A stretch of DNA of 34,235 bases, taken from contig NZ_MWSM01000056.1 in assembly GCF_002087075.1 (NCBI RefSeq), positions 1 through 34,235 on the forward strand, given 5' to 3'. Below are positions 1-8,425 of this stretch, piece by piece. The DNA comes from Streptococcus pseudopneumoniae ATCC BAA-960 = CCUG 49455. GTDB lineage: Bacteria > Bacillota > Bacilli > Lactobacillales > Streptococcaceae. Numbering within the stretch: position 1 is the stretch's first letter; each line of letters begins with the position of its first letter. Made by a program: the position numbers and the translations under genes. The notes below the pieces were generated by a model that worked only from the letters and a program-made list of their open reading frames with translations, was not told the DNA's origin and made no database searches.

Positions 1-97
1 CAGTTTACCAAGCTTAGCGTCGCCTTGCTCCTAAACCTTGGACTGCTATCCCATAGGCAGAGCTAGAGGACTAAAGTCCTAAGTTACTGCCGCAACA
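1..97 (-). other. Foreign structured sequence interrupting IS66 tnpC; possible group II intron 5' end
   Basis: Read on the minus strand, the transposase frame breaks just after His-Cys-Asp-Met and runs into DNA that does not look like IS66. This DNA can fold: AGGACT-TT-AGTCCT pairs at 67-80, and CCAAG/CTTGG with CTTAG/CTAAA pair between 8 and 41. A folded RNA-like segment beginning near TTGCGGC is what the 5' end of a group II intron might look like, but no intron-encoded protein or domain V is in view. It could also be the end of another insertion sequence. Its left part is cut by the window edge. Confidence 0.35.
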
Positions 98-994
98 TAT
101 CACAATGCACATAGCCAGAATAGTCTCCTAGGAATTCTTGTACTACTGAACCACTTCGACGCTGATCATGGTGGTAAAGCCTAATCCCTTGTTTCTCTGA
201 TTTTCCTGACAAAAAAGTCCAATAGTAGGTCAGATGGCTATCACTCTCTAGCACCCTATAAGAAGTTTCATCCGCATGAAGTAAGGGCTGAGTCAATAGT
301 CTCTCTCGCAAGAGGTTATAAAGGGACTCTAAATAGTATTGACTCGTCTTGATATGCCAATTAGAGATTTCCTTACGTGTGATTGGTAAACCCATCCTAG
401 CCCAATCTTCTTCTTGGAGATAATTGGGAACCTTCAGATTAAACTTCTGATGGATGGTGTGAGCGATAATAGAAGCTGAGCCAAGGCTTATGCGCCAAAG
501 GGGCTCTAGGGATAGGAGCTTTCACGATTTTATCACTCGGATTTTTCTCACTGCATGCTTGGCATTTGTAAGAGTGTTGGATATGATCTATGCGTTTTAA
601 TTGCGCAGGAATAAAGACTAATTCTTGGCCTTGAAGACTCGCTCCAATCTCTTTTAGCTCTCCCTGACAGTCAGGGCAAATGCAATCCTCTAAGCGATGA
701 TGGAGTTCTTCTGAATCGAATTGGGCAAGAAGAGCTTGACGTTTTCCTTTAGCTTTCTTACGTTTATAGGTGATTTCTTCTCTTTCAACTGGGAACCTCT
801 CCATCTTCATCAGATGAAGCTTCCTCCTCAAAAAGGCTGACTTGTCCAGATGGACAAACACTTTTCTCAGAGGATTTTCCATAGAGCTTTTGCGTTAGAT
901 AAGCCACTTGTTCACGCAGAAGGGTAAGTTCATTGGTGAGACTATCAATTGTAGCACTCTGTTGTTGAATGAGTTTTAATAAGTCTTTCATCAT
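84..994 (-). pseudogene. tnpC: IS66-family transposase TnpC, frameshifted and 3'-truncated
   Basis: Three pieces in different frames add up to the N-terminal half of an IS66 TnpC. The first piece (994 down to about 795) carries the leucine-rich coiled coil that starts MMKDLLKLIQQQ. The second (about 800 to 490) holds a CPDC...CQAC zinc-finger-like region. The third (about 490 to 84) holds the start of the DDE domain, with HADETSYRVL and VHCDM. One frame change lies near 795-800. The second, near 490, fits one extra A in CATAAGC. The frame then stops three codons after VHCDM, where unrelated sequence begins. The gene cannot make a working transposase. Confidence 0.85.
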
Positions 995-1044
995 CTTCCC
1001 TCTCTGTTTTCTAACTTTATTATACTAAAAAGAAAGTCCTCATT

Positions 1045-1395
1045 TCAATAGAAATCACGACTTTCTGATGAATTTATTTTTGGAGTGATAGAAAAGCCCT
1101 TCATCAGCCAGTCTACTTGTTCAGGTGTGAGAGCTTTGACATCCTTTTCTGTACTTGGCCAAGTCAACTTACCGTTCTCAAAGCGTTTATATAGTAGCCA
1201 AAATCCTTGACCATCCCAGTAAAGAGCTTTAAAGCGGTCTTTACGTCCACCACAAAAGAGAAAGACTTGACCTGAGAAAGGATCCAATTCAAAGTGGGTT
1301 TTAATGAGATAAGCCAGTGAATCAATGCCTTGTCTCATATCCGTTTTCCCACAAACAAGGTGAACTTGACCTAAATCGTTTAGTTGAATCATCAT
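1045..1395 (-). CDS. tnpB: IS66 accessory protein TnpB (IS66 Orf2-like)
   Basis: This 116-residue protein has the pattern of IS66 Orf2 proteins: CGKTDMRQGIDSLA near the N-terminus, a GQVFLFCGGRKDRFKALYWD core, and a FxLLYKRxENG stretch. The family is needed for IS66 transposition, but its biochemical role is not settled. It lies 50 bp upstream of the broken tnpC, in the usual tnpB-tnpC order. A GGAGGAAAGG ribosome site lies 9-18 bases before the start. No tnpA is visible upstream. The frame is intact, but with tnpC broken the element cannot move by itself. Confidence 0.85.
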   Translation of the reverse strand: MMIQLNDLGQVHLVCGKTDMRQGIDSLAYLIKTHFELDPFSGQVFLFCGGRKDRFKALYWDGQGFWLLYKRFENGKLTWPSTEKDVKALTPEQVDWLMKGFSITPKINSSESRDFY

Positions 1396-1607
1396 AGTAC
1401 ACTACCTTTCCTCCGATAACTATTTTTATTTAGTATACCGGAAGTTGGGGAATTAGGATAGATACGATACCTTGTTATGACGCGCTTACTTTAGAATAGT
1501 ACGTTATAGATGTTAAAATATTTCTAGAAATTAATTTGACTTTCCTAATCGATTTGTTCACATCTTGTTTTAATCTACTATATATAGGGTACTTGAAAGG
1601 CTATCAT

Positions 1608-1636
1608 CGGACAAAATAAGGAAGGCATGATATAAT
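1608..1636 (+). promoter_or_regulatory. Promoter of ylqF-rnhB
   Basis: CGGACA at 1608-1613, a 17-bp spacer, then TATAAT at 1631-1636 with an upstream TG, making an extended -10. It is the best promoter in the 369-bp gap between tnpB and ylqF and leaves a leader of about 125 nt. Confidence 0.65.
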
Positions 1637-1670
1637 ATAAGGTAGATTTCTATGTCATAAAACAAGAAGT

Positions 1671-1710
1671 GTTTGGACATCATTCATTTGAGAACTCTTT
1701 ATGTTCAAAC
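1671..1710 (+). other. Hairpin in the ylqF leader
   Basis: GTTTGGACAT at 1671-1680 pairs with ATGTTCAAAC at 1701-1710, ten pairs including one G-U, around a 20-nt loop. No U-run follows, so it is not a simple terminator. Its role is unknown. Confidence 0.4.
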
Positions 1711-1765
1711 GATAGTAAAATAAAATAGGGGATCTAAACCCTTGCTACGAAAGGAAAAAAACTCA

Positions 1766-2617
1766 ATGGCTACTATTCAATGGTTTCCTGGTCACATGTC
1801 TAAAGCGCGTCGACAGGTTCAGGAAAATTTAAAATTTGTTGATTTTGTGACGATTTTAGTTGATGCACGCTTACCTCTATCTAGTCAAAATCCTATGTTG
1901 ACCAAGATTGTTGGTGATAAACCAAAACTCTTGATTTTAAACAAGGCCGACTTGGCTGATCCAGCAATGACCAAGGAATGGCGTCAGTATTTTGAATCAC
2001 AAGGAATCCAGACGCTAGCTATCAACTCCAAAGAGCAAGTGACTGTAAAAGTTGTAACAGATGCTGCTAAGAAGCTCATGGCTGATAAGATTGCTCGCCA
2101 GAAAGAACGTGGGATTCAGATTGAAACCTTGCGTACCATGATTATCGGGATTCCAAACGCTGGTAAATCAACTCTGATGAACCGTTTGGCTGGTAAAAAG
2201 ATTGCTGTTGTTGGAAACAAGCCAGGGGTCACAAAAGGTCAACAATGGCTTAAAACCAATAAAGATCTGGAAATCTTGGATACACCGGGGATTCTCTGGC
2301 CTAAGTTTGAGGATGAAACTGTTGCACTTAAGTTGGCATTGACTGGAGCTATCAAGGATCAGTTGCTTCCTATGGATGAGGTTACCATTTTTGGTATCAA
2401 TTATTTCAAAGAACATTATCCAGAAAAGCTGGCTGAACGCTTCAAACAAATGAAAATTGAAGAAGAAGCGCCTGTGATTATTATGGATATGACCCGCGCC
2501 CTCGGTTTCCGTGATGACTATGACCGTTTTTACAGTCTCTTCGTGAAGGAAGTCCGTGATGGAAAACTCGGTAACTATACCTTAGATACATTGGAAGACC
2601 TCGATGGCAACGATTAA
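1766..2617 (+). CDS. ylqF: Ribosome biogenesis GTPase YlqF/RbgA
   Basis: This is a circularly permuted GTPase that acts late in assembly of the 50S ribosomal subunit. The motifs come in permuted order: G4 NKAD at residues 59-62, then G1 GIPNAGKST at 128-136, then G3 DTPG at 172-175. The N-terminal WFPGHM signature is also present. The 283-residue length is normal for the family. I chose the ATG at 1766 rather than a TTG eight codons earlier, because AAAGGA lies at a good distance and the protein then begins [11 protein letters not shown] as in its relatives. The end overlaps rnhB by 14 bases, so the two genes are translationally coupled. Confidence 0.97.
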   Translation: MATIQWFPGHMSKARRQVQENLKFVDFVTILVDARLPLSSQNPMLTKIVGDKPKLLILNKADLADPAMTKEWRQYFESQGIQTLAINSKEQVTVKVVTDAAKKLMADKIARQKERGIQIETLRTMIIGIPNAGKSTLMNRLAGKKIAVVGNKPGVTKGQQWLKTNKDLEILDTPGILWPKFEDETVALKLALTGAIKDQLLPMDEVTIFGINYFKEHYPEKLAERFKQMKIEEEAPVIIMDMTRALGFRDDYDRFYSLFVKEVRDGKLGNYTLDTLEDLDGND

Positions 2618-3383
2618 AGAAATCAAAGAACTCCTTGTGACAGTCAAGGAGTTAGAAAGCCCTATTTTTTTAGATCTTGAAAAGGATAATCGCTCTGGAG
2701 TTCAAAAAGAAATTAGCAAGCGTAAAAAAGCCATTCAGGCTGAATTGGATGAAAATTTGCGTTTGGAATCTATGCTTTCCTATGAAAAGGAAATTTACAA
2801 GCAAGGAGTGATCTTGATAGCAGGTGTTGACGAGGTCGGCCGAGGTCCTCTGGCTGGGCCAGTAGTCGCTGCAGCCGTTATTTTACCTCAAAATTGTAAG
2901 ATTAGAGGCCTCAATGACAGCAAGAAAATTCCTAAAAAGAAACATCTGGAGATTTTCCAAGCAGTTCAAGACCAAGCCTTGTCAATTGGCGTTGGTATCA
3001 TGGATAATCAGGTCATCGACCAAGTCAATATCTACGGAGCAACTAAACTGGCCATGCAGGAAGCAATCTCCCAGCTCAGTCCTCAACCTGAGCACCTTTT
3101 GATAGATGCCATGAAACTGGAGTTGCCCATTTCACAAACCTCCATCATCAAAGGTGATGCTAATTCCCTCTCTATCGCAGCAGCTTCTATAGTATCCAAG
3201 GTGACCCGTGATGAATTGATGAAGGAATACGATCAGCGGTTTCCTGGCTATGATTTCGCTACTAATGCAGGATATGGAACTGCTAAACACCTAGAAGGAC
3301 TCGAAAAACTAGGAGTTACCCCAATTCACCGAACCAGCTTTGAACCTGTTAAATCACTGGTTTTAGGTAAAAAAGAAAGTTAA
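2604..3383 (+). CDS. rnhB: Ribonuclease HII
   Basis: RNase HII cuts the RNA strand of RNA-DNA hybrids and removes ribonucleotides misincorporated in DNA. The catalytic block [11 protein letters not shown] starts at residue 76, giving the first acidic pair Asp76-Glu77. The later LLIDAMKL and [14 protein letters not shown] blocks are also in place. The protein has 259 residues, with the N-terminal extension of about 70 residues common in Gram-positive RnhB. It starts inside the end of ylqF, so the two form one operon, a pairing seen widely in streptococci. Confidence 0.97.
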   Translation: MATIKEIKELLVTVKELESPIFLDLEKDNRSGVQKEISKRKKAIQAELDENLRLESMLSYEKEIYKQGVILIAGVDEVGRGPLAGPVVAAAVILPQNCKIRGLNDSKKIPKKKHLEIFQAVQDQALSIGVGIMDNQVIDQVNIYGATKLAMQEAISQLSPQPEHLLIDAMKLELPISQTSIIKGDANSLSIAAASIVSKVTRDELMKEYDQRFPGYDFATNAGYGTAKHLEGLEKLGVTPIHRTSFEPVKSLVLGKKES

Positions 3384-3398
3384 TTGAAAGGAAATACC

Positions 3399-4949
3399 AT
3401 GGAGGAACAGTCGGAAATAGTCCGTTCTAAGAAAGAATTCGCCTTTGCATCCAGCACTATCCTATCCCAAGTTGGTCGAGGAATCATTGTCGGCCTCGTC
3501 GTTGGAATTATCGTCGGATCCTTTCGTTTCTTAATTGAAAAGGGCTTCCACCTGATACAAGGACTTTATCAAGATCAAGGGCACCTAGTGCGCAATCTTT
3601 TTGTACTGGTTTTGTTTTATATACTCATCTGTTGGCTCAGTGCTAAATTAACTCGATCAGAAAAAGATATCAAAGGCTCAGGAATTCCGCAAGTCGAAGC
3701 CGAACTGAAAGGCCTCATGTCCCTCAACTGGTGGGGCGTTCTTTGGAAAAAATATGTGCTAGGAATGCTTGCTATTGCCAGTGGACTCATGCTGGGGCGT
3801 GAAGGGCCAAGTATCCAACTGGGAGCAGTTGGTGGTAAAGGAATTGCCAAGTGGCTCAAATCCAGTCCAGTAGAGGAACGTTCCTTAATTGCCAGTGGAG
3901 CTGCAGCAGGTTTAGCCGCAGCCTTTAATGCACCAATAGCAGGCCTCCTCTTTGTAGTAGAAGAAGTTTATCACCATTTTTCGCGCTTTTTCTGGGTTTC
4001 TACACTAGCAGCCAGCATCGTAGCAAACTTTGTGTCTCTACTCATGTTCGGTTTGACACCAGTATTGGATATGCCAGATAACATTCCTCTCATGACCCTA
4101 GATCAATACTGGATTTATCTTGTGATGGGAATTTTCCTTGGATTTTCCGGTTTTCTCTATGAAAAAGCTGTGCTCGATGTCGGTAGACTTTATGATTGGA
4201 TTGGTCAAAAAATCCATTTGGATAGAGCTTATTATCCAATTCTTGCTTTTATTCTCATCATACCAGTCGGAATTTTTTTACCCCACGTCCTTGGTGGTGG
4301 AAATCAGCTTGTTCTTTCCTTAACTGAGCAAGATTTTAGTTTCCAAGTTCTATTAGCTTACTTTTTAATTCGCTTTATCTGGAGCATGATTAGTTATGGA
4401 AGTGGTCTTCCAGGAGGCATTTTCCTACCAATTTTGGCGCTTGGTTCCTTACTTGGTGCCCTAGTTGGTGTTATCTGCGTCAATCTTGGACTTGTCAGTC
4501 AAGAGCAATTCCCTATATTTGTCATTCTAGGAATGAGTGGCTATTTTGGAGCAATATCAAAAGCTCCCTTAACTGCCATGATCCTCGTAACTGAGATGGT
4601 AGGAGATATCCGCAACCTCATGCCACTTGGTCTTGTCACTCTTGTTTCTTATATTATCATGGATTTGCTCAAGGGTACACCAGTCTATGAAGCCATGCTG
4701 GAAAAAATGCTTCCAGAAGAAGTATCCAGCGAAGGAGAAGTTACACTTATCGAAATACCAGTTTCTGATAAAATTGCTGGGAAACAAGTTCATGAACTCA
4801 ACTTACCACACAACGTCCTCATCACTACCCAAGTCCATAATGGCAAGAGCCAAACAGTTAACGGCTCAACCAGAATGTATCTGGGTGATATGATTCACCT
4901 GGTTATTCCAAAAAGCGAAATTGGGAAAGTCAAAGATTTGTTGTTGTAG
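3399..4949 (+). CDS. ClC-type chloride/proton antiporter with C-terminal TrkA-C-like domain
   Basis: A multi-spanning ClC protein of 516 residues. The three ion-path signatures are visible: GSGIPQVE (residues 93-100), GREGPSIQLG (from 133) and SGLPGGIFLP in the second half. The Glu of GREGP is the gating glutamate, and a second Glu pair in LLFVVEEVYHHF fits the internal proton glutamate of exchangers, so an H+/Cl- antiporter is more likely than a channel. Fluoride-specific ClC proteins carry different signatures. The last 70 residues resemble a TrkA-C ligand-binding domain. The ATG at 3399 follows GAAAGGA; an upstream TTG at 3384 is less likely. It follows rnhB by 15 bp and is probably co-transcribed. 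Confidence 0.93.
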   Translation: MEEQSEIVRSKKEFAFASSTILSQVGRGIIVGLVVGIIVGSFRFLIEKGFHLIQGLYQDQGHLVRNLFVLVLFYILICWLSAKLTRSEKDIKGSGIPQVEAELKGLMSLNWWGVLWKKYVLGMLAIASGLMLGREGPSIQLGAVGGKGIAKWLKSSPVEERSLIASGAAAGLAAAFNAPIAGLLFVVEEVYHHFSRFFWVSTLAASIVANFVSLLMFGLTPVLDMPDNIPLMTLDQYWIYLVMGIFLGFSGFLYEKAVLDVGRLYDWIGQKIHLDRAYYPILAFILIIPVGIFLPHVLGGGNQLVLSLTEQDFSFQVLLAYFLIRFIWSMISYGSGLPGGIFLPILALGSLLGALVGVICVNLGLVSQEQFPIFVILGMSGYFGAISKAPLTAMILVTEMVGDIRNLMPLGLVTLVSYIIMDLLKGTPVYEAMLEKMLPEEVSSEGEVTLIEIPVSDKIAGKQVHELNLPHNVLITTQVHNGKSQTVNGSTRMYLGDMIHLVIPKSEIGKVKDLLL

Positions 4950-5002
4950 AGTTCGTTTACATAATTTATATTATGCAAACAACTGACTTGATTTATTTAG
5001 AA

Positions 5003-5036
5003 AACCGATTCTCAGCAATGAGGTCGGTTATTTTTT
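5003..5036 (+). terminator. Terminator after the ClC gene
   Basis: AACCGA...TCGGTT with an inner CTCA-GCAA-TGAG stem-loop, followed by a T-run at 5031-5036. Confidence 0.8.
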
Positions 5037-5166
5037 ACTGATGAGGAATTTTACATATAAATAATTGAGCTTTGGTAAAAATAAGACTATAATTAAGTTA
5101 GAAATGATAAAGCATAAAGCTAGAAAGGAGTTTACTGTATCAAATCTGTACAGTAAGATTAAAATC

Positions 5167-5358
5167 ATGAAAAAGAAAACAATAGCAATTATACAATGTA
5201 TTTTGTATCTCATAGCTCCTTATATAGCTCTTCAGTTGTGTAGTATTAACAGAAGTTTAATGGGTGAGTTCTTTATGATTTTCTTTATTCTGTTGACTAT
5301 TTCATTCTGGTTTAGTATTTGGAAACTAGAAAAAGCACTAGCTAATGATTCTCAATAG
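5167..5358 (+). CDS. Small two-helix membrane protein, unknown; start uncertain
   Basis: From the ATG at 5167 this is 63 residues with two clear hydrophobic segments, IAIIQCILYLIAPYIALQL and a second beginning FFMIFFILLTISFW. I do not recognise the family. The same frame stays open back to 5065, with another ATG at 5104. A strong AAGGAG lies at 5125-5130, but no usable in-frame start follows it at normal distance (GTA at 5137, CTG at 5146), so the original start may have been lost. The gene sits between two terminators, just upstream of dif. Confidence 0.45.
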   Translation: MKKKTIAIIQCILYLIAPYIALQLCSINRSLMGEFFMIFFILLTISFWFSIWKLEKALANDSQ

Positions 5359-5366
5359 AAACTCCA

Positions 5367-5405
5367 AAGACTTAGATCTGTTTTACTCAGGTCTAAGTCT
5401 TCTTT
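5367..5405 (+). terminator. Terminator upstream of dif/xerS
   Basis: AAGACTTAGA pairs with TCTAAGTCTT around a 15-nt loop, followed by TCTTT. It separates the small membrane ORF from the dif/xerS region. Confidence 0.7.
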
Positions 5406-5420
5406 AAAAAGCTCTATATC

Positions 5421-5451
5421 ATCTTTCCGAAAAACTATAATTTTCTTGAAA
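5421..5451 (+). other. dif: dif_SL chromosome dimer resolution site
   Basis: The 31-bp stretch starting ATCTTTCCGAAAAACT and ending TTTTCTTGAAA matches the streptococcal/lactococcal dif_SL site as I remember it, with a ClosTron-like unequal-arm layout around ACTATAAT. It lies 52 bp upstream of xerS, the known arrangement for the single-recombinase XerS/dif_SL system. XerS acts here with FtsK to resolve chromosome dimers at division. The site therefore marks the replication terminus, which agrees with the change in gene orientation around it. Confidence 0.88.
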
Positions 5452-5492
5452 AATAAATAAGTCCATGCTATACTACTAATAGACTTATTTAT
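5446..5492 (+). promoter_or_regulatory. xerS promoter overlapping dif_SL, with an 11-bp inverted repeat
   Basis: TTGAAA at 5446-5451, a 17-bp spacer and TATACT at 5469-5474 (extended by TG) form a good promoter. The -35 is the right end of dif_SL itself. A perfect inverted repeat, ATAAATAAGTC at 5453-5463 and GACTTATTTAT at 5482-5492, encloses the -10. XerS bound to dif should block RNA polymerase, so autoregulation is likely but is inferred. Confidence 0.65.
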
Positions 5493-5503
5493 GGAGAAAA
5501 TAC

Positions 5504-6574
5504 ATGAAACGTGAGATTTTACTGGAACGAATCGACAAACTAAAACAAATCATGCCCTGGTATATTCTTGAATACTACCAATCTAAGCTTGCTGTTCCTT
5601 ACAGTTTTACAACCTTGTACGAATACCTCAAGGAATATGATCGATTTTTCAGCTGGGTTTTGGAGTCTGGTATCTCAAACGCTGATAAAATGTCTAATAT
5701 TCCTTTATCTGTCTTGGAAAACATGTCAAAGAAAGATATGGAGGCTTTTATCCTTTATCTTCGAGAACGTCCTTTGCTGAATGCCAATACAAGCAAACAA
5801 GGTGTTTCTCAGACAACCATCAATCGGACCTTATCAGCGCTTTCCAGTCTTTACAAGTATCTGACCGAGGAGGTTGAAAACGACCAGGGCGAACCTTATT
5901 TCTATCGTAATGTAATGAAGAAAGTTTCAACAAAGAAAAAGAAAGAGACCCTTGCTGCCAGAGCTGAAAACATCAAGCAAAAACTCTTTTTAGGTGATGA
6001 AACAGAAGGTTTTCTAACTTATATTGACCAAGAGTACCCACAACAGCTTTCAAATCGAGCTCTCTCATCATTCAACAAAAATAAAGAACGAGATTTAGCC
6101 ATTATTGCCCTTCTCTTGGCATCGGGTGTTCGCTTATCTGAAGCTGTTAATCTGGATTTAAGAGATCTCAATCTAAAAATGATGGTTATTGATGTCACTC
6201 GAAAAGGTGGCAAACGCGATTCGGTCAATGTTGCTGCCTTTGCTAAGCCTTATTTAGAGAATTATCTGGCCATTCGAAATCAACGCTATAAGACGGAAAA
6301 AACAGACACAGCCCTCTTTTTGACACTCTATAGAGGTGTTCCCAATCGTATTGACGCTTCCAGCGTTGAGAAAATGGTTGCTAAATACTCAGAGGACTTC
6401 AAAGTCCGTGTAACACCCCATAAACTGCGCCATACCCTAGCAACTAGGCTCTATGATGCTACTAAATCGCAAGTTTTGGTCAGTCACCAGCTAGGACATG
6501 CCAGTACACAAGTCACTGACCTCTATACCCATATCGTCAATGATGAACAAAAAAATGCCTTGGATAGTTTATAA
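5504..6574 (+). CDS. xerS: Tyrosine recombinase XerS
   Basis: XerS is the single-protein Xer recombinase of streptococci and lactococci. It cuts and joins strands at dif_SL to resolve chromosome dimers. The length, 356 residues, is exactly typical. The C-terminal catalytic domain shows the Arg of [12 protein letters not shown] (about residue 210), His306 and Arg309 in [10 protein letters not shown], His332 in LGHAST and the nucleophile Tyr341 in VTDLYTH. The N-terminal part is the SAM-like DNA-binding domain. The start ATG at 5504 follows TATGGAGAAAATAC. It stands alone between terminators, directly beside its site. Confidence 0.97.
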   Translation: MKREILLERIDKLKQIMPWYILEYYQSKLAVPYSFTTLYEYLKEYDRFFSWVLESGISNADKMSNIPLSVLENMSKKDMEAFILYLRERPLLNANTSKQGVSQTTINRTLSALSSLYKYLTEEVENDQGEPYFYRNVMKKVSTKKKKETLAARAENIKQKLFLGDETEGFLTYIDQEYPQQLSNRALSSFNKNKERDLAIIALLLASGVRLSEAVNLDLRDLNLKMMVIDVTRKGGKRDSVNVAAFAKPYLENYLAIRNQRYKTEKTDTALFLTLYRGVPNRIDASSVEKMVAKYSEDFKVRVTPHKLRHTLATRLYDATKSQVLVSHQLGHASTQVTDLYTHIVNDEQKNALDSL

Positions 6575-6610
6575 TTTTACGTAATATAACTTATGTAAAA
6601 TATTTATCAA

Positions 6611-6650
6611 AAAAAGAAGCTGCTAAAAATAAGCAACTTCTTTTTCTTTA
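6611..6650 (+). terminator. Terminator after xerS
   Basis: AAAAAGAAGCTGCT pairs imperfectly with AGCAACTTCTTTTT, followed by CTTT. The A-run on the other side could let it work on the minus strand as well. Confidence 0.75.
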
Positions 6651-6734
6651 TATCTGATCCCAGTAAAGTGGTGTGGAATATCAATTGTTTCTATATTTTT
6701 GAAGTTCTCATTTTCCTACTACTAATTTAACTAT

Positions 6735-6771
6735 AGCAAAAATAATGCAGATAAGGATTGATATTTTTGCT
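6735..6771 (-). terminator. Probable terminator after the MATE gene
   Basis: AGCAAAAATA at 6735-6744 and TATTTTTGCT at 6762-6771 are a perfect 10-bp inverted repeat 18 bp downstream of the MATE stop codon. There is no clean U-run, so termination strength is uncertain. Confidence 0.5.
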
Positions 6772-6788
6772 TGTAGGAATTCTAAAAA

Positions 6789-8141
6789 TCAAGCTTTTCT
6801 GGATTCAAATCTCTTCATAATCACAGTTAAACGCCAACGGTAGAGAGCCCCACTTACAATTAGACTAATAATCAAACCGATCCAGTAAGAATAAGCTCCA
6901 AAATCTGTTAGAGAGTCGAATACCATAGCTACCGGGAGTGTCACCCCCCAATAACCAACCAAACCAAGGTAAAAAGGAATAACGGTATCCTTATACCCCC
7001 GTAAAATTCCCTGAAGAGGTGCTGCAAAGGTATCTGCTAACTGGAAGAAAAGACTGTAAGTCAAAAAACGTGCTGTCAAATCGATAAATTCTGGGTTGTT
7101 ACCATAAAGACTAGCCACACTTCCCCTAAAAATGTAAAGGAAGGATAAGGTGAAGACCGCAAAAATGAGGGCTGTCCATCTTCCTAGACCAATATAGGTT
7201 TTCGCATCATCAAATCGCTTGGCTCCCACTTCATAGGAAACGACAATAGCCATAGCAGATGAGATACTCATAGGAAAGGCGTACATGAGACTTGAAAAGT
7301 TCATAGCTGACTGGTGACTAGCGATAATCAAGGACGAGAACTTAGCCATAATCAAGCCAACCACGGAAAAGATAGCCACCTCAGCAAATACAGTCCCCCC
7401 AATAGGCAGACCTAAACGAACTCCTTCCTTGATTTTATCCATATTAAGCGGAATTCGTTTCTCAAGATGTAGAGCCTTGAGCTTCTCCTGTTTAAATAGA
7501 ACCAGAACAGAAATCCCCAGCAAGACCCAGTAGGCCAAGGATGTTCCTAAACCAGCACCAGCACCTCCCAGTTCTGGAACACCAAAGGCCCCGTAAATCA
7601 AGAGATAGTTAAATCCACTATTGAGAGGAAGTAACAAAAGCATGAGGTACATGGACAGTTTGGTCAAGCCCAGCGAATCCAGCAAGGAACGAATGACACT
7701 AAAGAGCAACAAGGGGATAATCCCGATAGATAAAAACCAAAGATAGCGAACCGCTACTGCTGCCACTGGTGCTTCTAGTCCGATATGATTCAAGATTGGT
7801 GGTGCCAAGAAAAGCACCAGCCCCAGCAAGATCACAGATAGACCCAAGGCCAGATAGATGAACTGGTAAAAATCTGACGCAACTTCTTCCTTTTTGCCTC
7901 GACCAAGATGATGACCAATGATGGGCACCAAGGCCGACACAATTCCTGTTAGAAAGGTAAAGAAAGGATTCCAGATACTGGTTGCCATAGACACACCAGC
8001 CAAGTCCATAGTATTGTATTGACCTGTCATTGCAGTGTCAACAAAAGAGGCAGAATAATTGGCAAATTGGTAGATCAGGATTGGGAAAAATATCTTTAAA
8101 AATAATACTAACTTCTCTCGTAAACACTTTGTCTTATACAT
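6789..8141 (-). CDS. MATE-family multidrug/toxin efflux protein
   Basis: This 450-residue integral membrane protein has the length and two-lobed, 12-helix pattern of MATE exporters, which use Na+ or H+ gradients to expel cationic compounds. Visible family marks include an ASFVDTAMTGQY segment in helix 1-2, a GAFGVPELGGAGAGLGTS stretch after helix 6, and a matching VVSYEVGAKR segment in the second lobe. It is closest in feel to the NorM/DinF-like group; the substrate cannot be told. It is the last gene of a minus-strand run behind pyrC and a small Cys-rich ORF, 10 bp after that ORF's stop. Confidence 0.92.
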   Translation of the reverse strand: MYKTKCLREKLVLFLKIFFPILIYQFANYSASFVDTAMTGQYNTMDLAGVSMATSIWNPFFTFLTGIVSALVPIIGHHLGRGKKEEVASDFYQFIYLALGLSVILLGLVLFLAPPILNHIGLEAPVAAVAVRYLWFLSIGIIPLLLFSVIRSLLDSLGLTKLSMYLMLLLLPLNSGFNYLLIYGAFGVPELGGAGAGLGTSLAYWVLLGISVLVLFKQEKLKALHLEKRIPLNMDKIKEGVRLGLPIGGTVFAEVAIFSVVGLIMAKFSSLIIASHQSAMNFSSLMYAFPMSISSAMAIVVSYEVGAKRFDDAKTYIGLGRWTALIFAVFTLSFLYIFRGSVASLYGNNPEFIDLTARFLTYSLFFQLADTFAAPLQGILRGYKDTVIPFYLGLVGYWGVTLPVAMVFDSLTDFGAYSYWIGLIISLIVSGALYRWRLTVIMKRFESRKA

Positions 8142-8151
8142 ACTTCTCTTT

Positions 8152-8412
8152 CTATTCTGATTTATCTAAACCAAAGAGTTTCAGACCATAGTTTTTCAAA
8201 CTTAGCGGAGGATTATTAGATTTTGAAGTAGTATGCCAACACGCACATGTACGACAATAATAGCTTCTAACTAAACCTCCATTATCATATTGAACCGCAT
8301 GGTCAGCTTTTTCTTTAGTTTCATATTGAATTTTAGAACGATTAGATGCGGGACAGTAAATTCCGCTATTAGATTTTGCTTTTCTCTCCCTACGTTTTCG
8401 AAAATAATTCAT
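8152..8412 (-). CDS. Small Cys-rich protein of unknown function (zinc-ribbon-like)
   Basis: This 86-residue protein has a basic N-terminus (YFRKRRERKAK), a YCPAS segment, and a later CRTCACWHTTS segment. The pattern of one early Cys and a CxxCxC-W-H cluster about 33 residues on resembles small zinc-binding proteins that are common in phages and mobile DNA, but I do not recognise a named family. An AGGAG site that lies partly in the end of pyrC precedes the ATG. Spacings of 13 bp to pyrC and 10 bp to the MATE gene put it in the same operon. Confidence 0.7.
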   Translation of the reverse strand: MNYFRKRRERKAKSNSGIYCPASNRSKIQYETKEKADHAVQYDNGGLVRSYYCRTCACWHTTSKSNNPPLSLKNYGLKLFGLDKSE

Positions 8413-8425
8413 ATTCCAACTCCTA

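Noticed and set aside
1410..1450. Terminal inverted repeats of IS66 (CTTCCGGTA near 1446 and CTTCCGTAA near 33499)
   Set aside because: Only a few bases agree between the two element ends and the copies may differ, so no boundary can be fixed.
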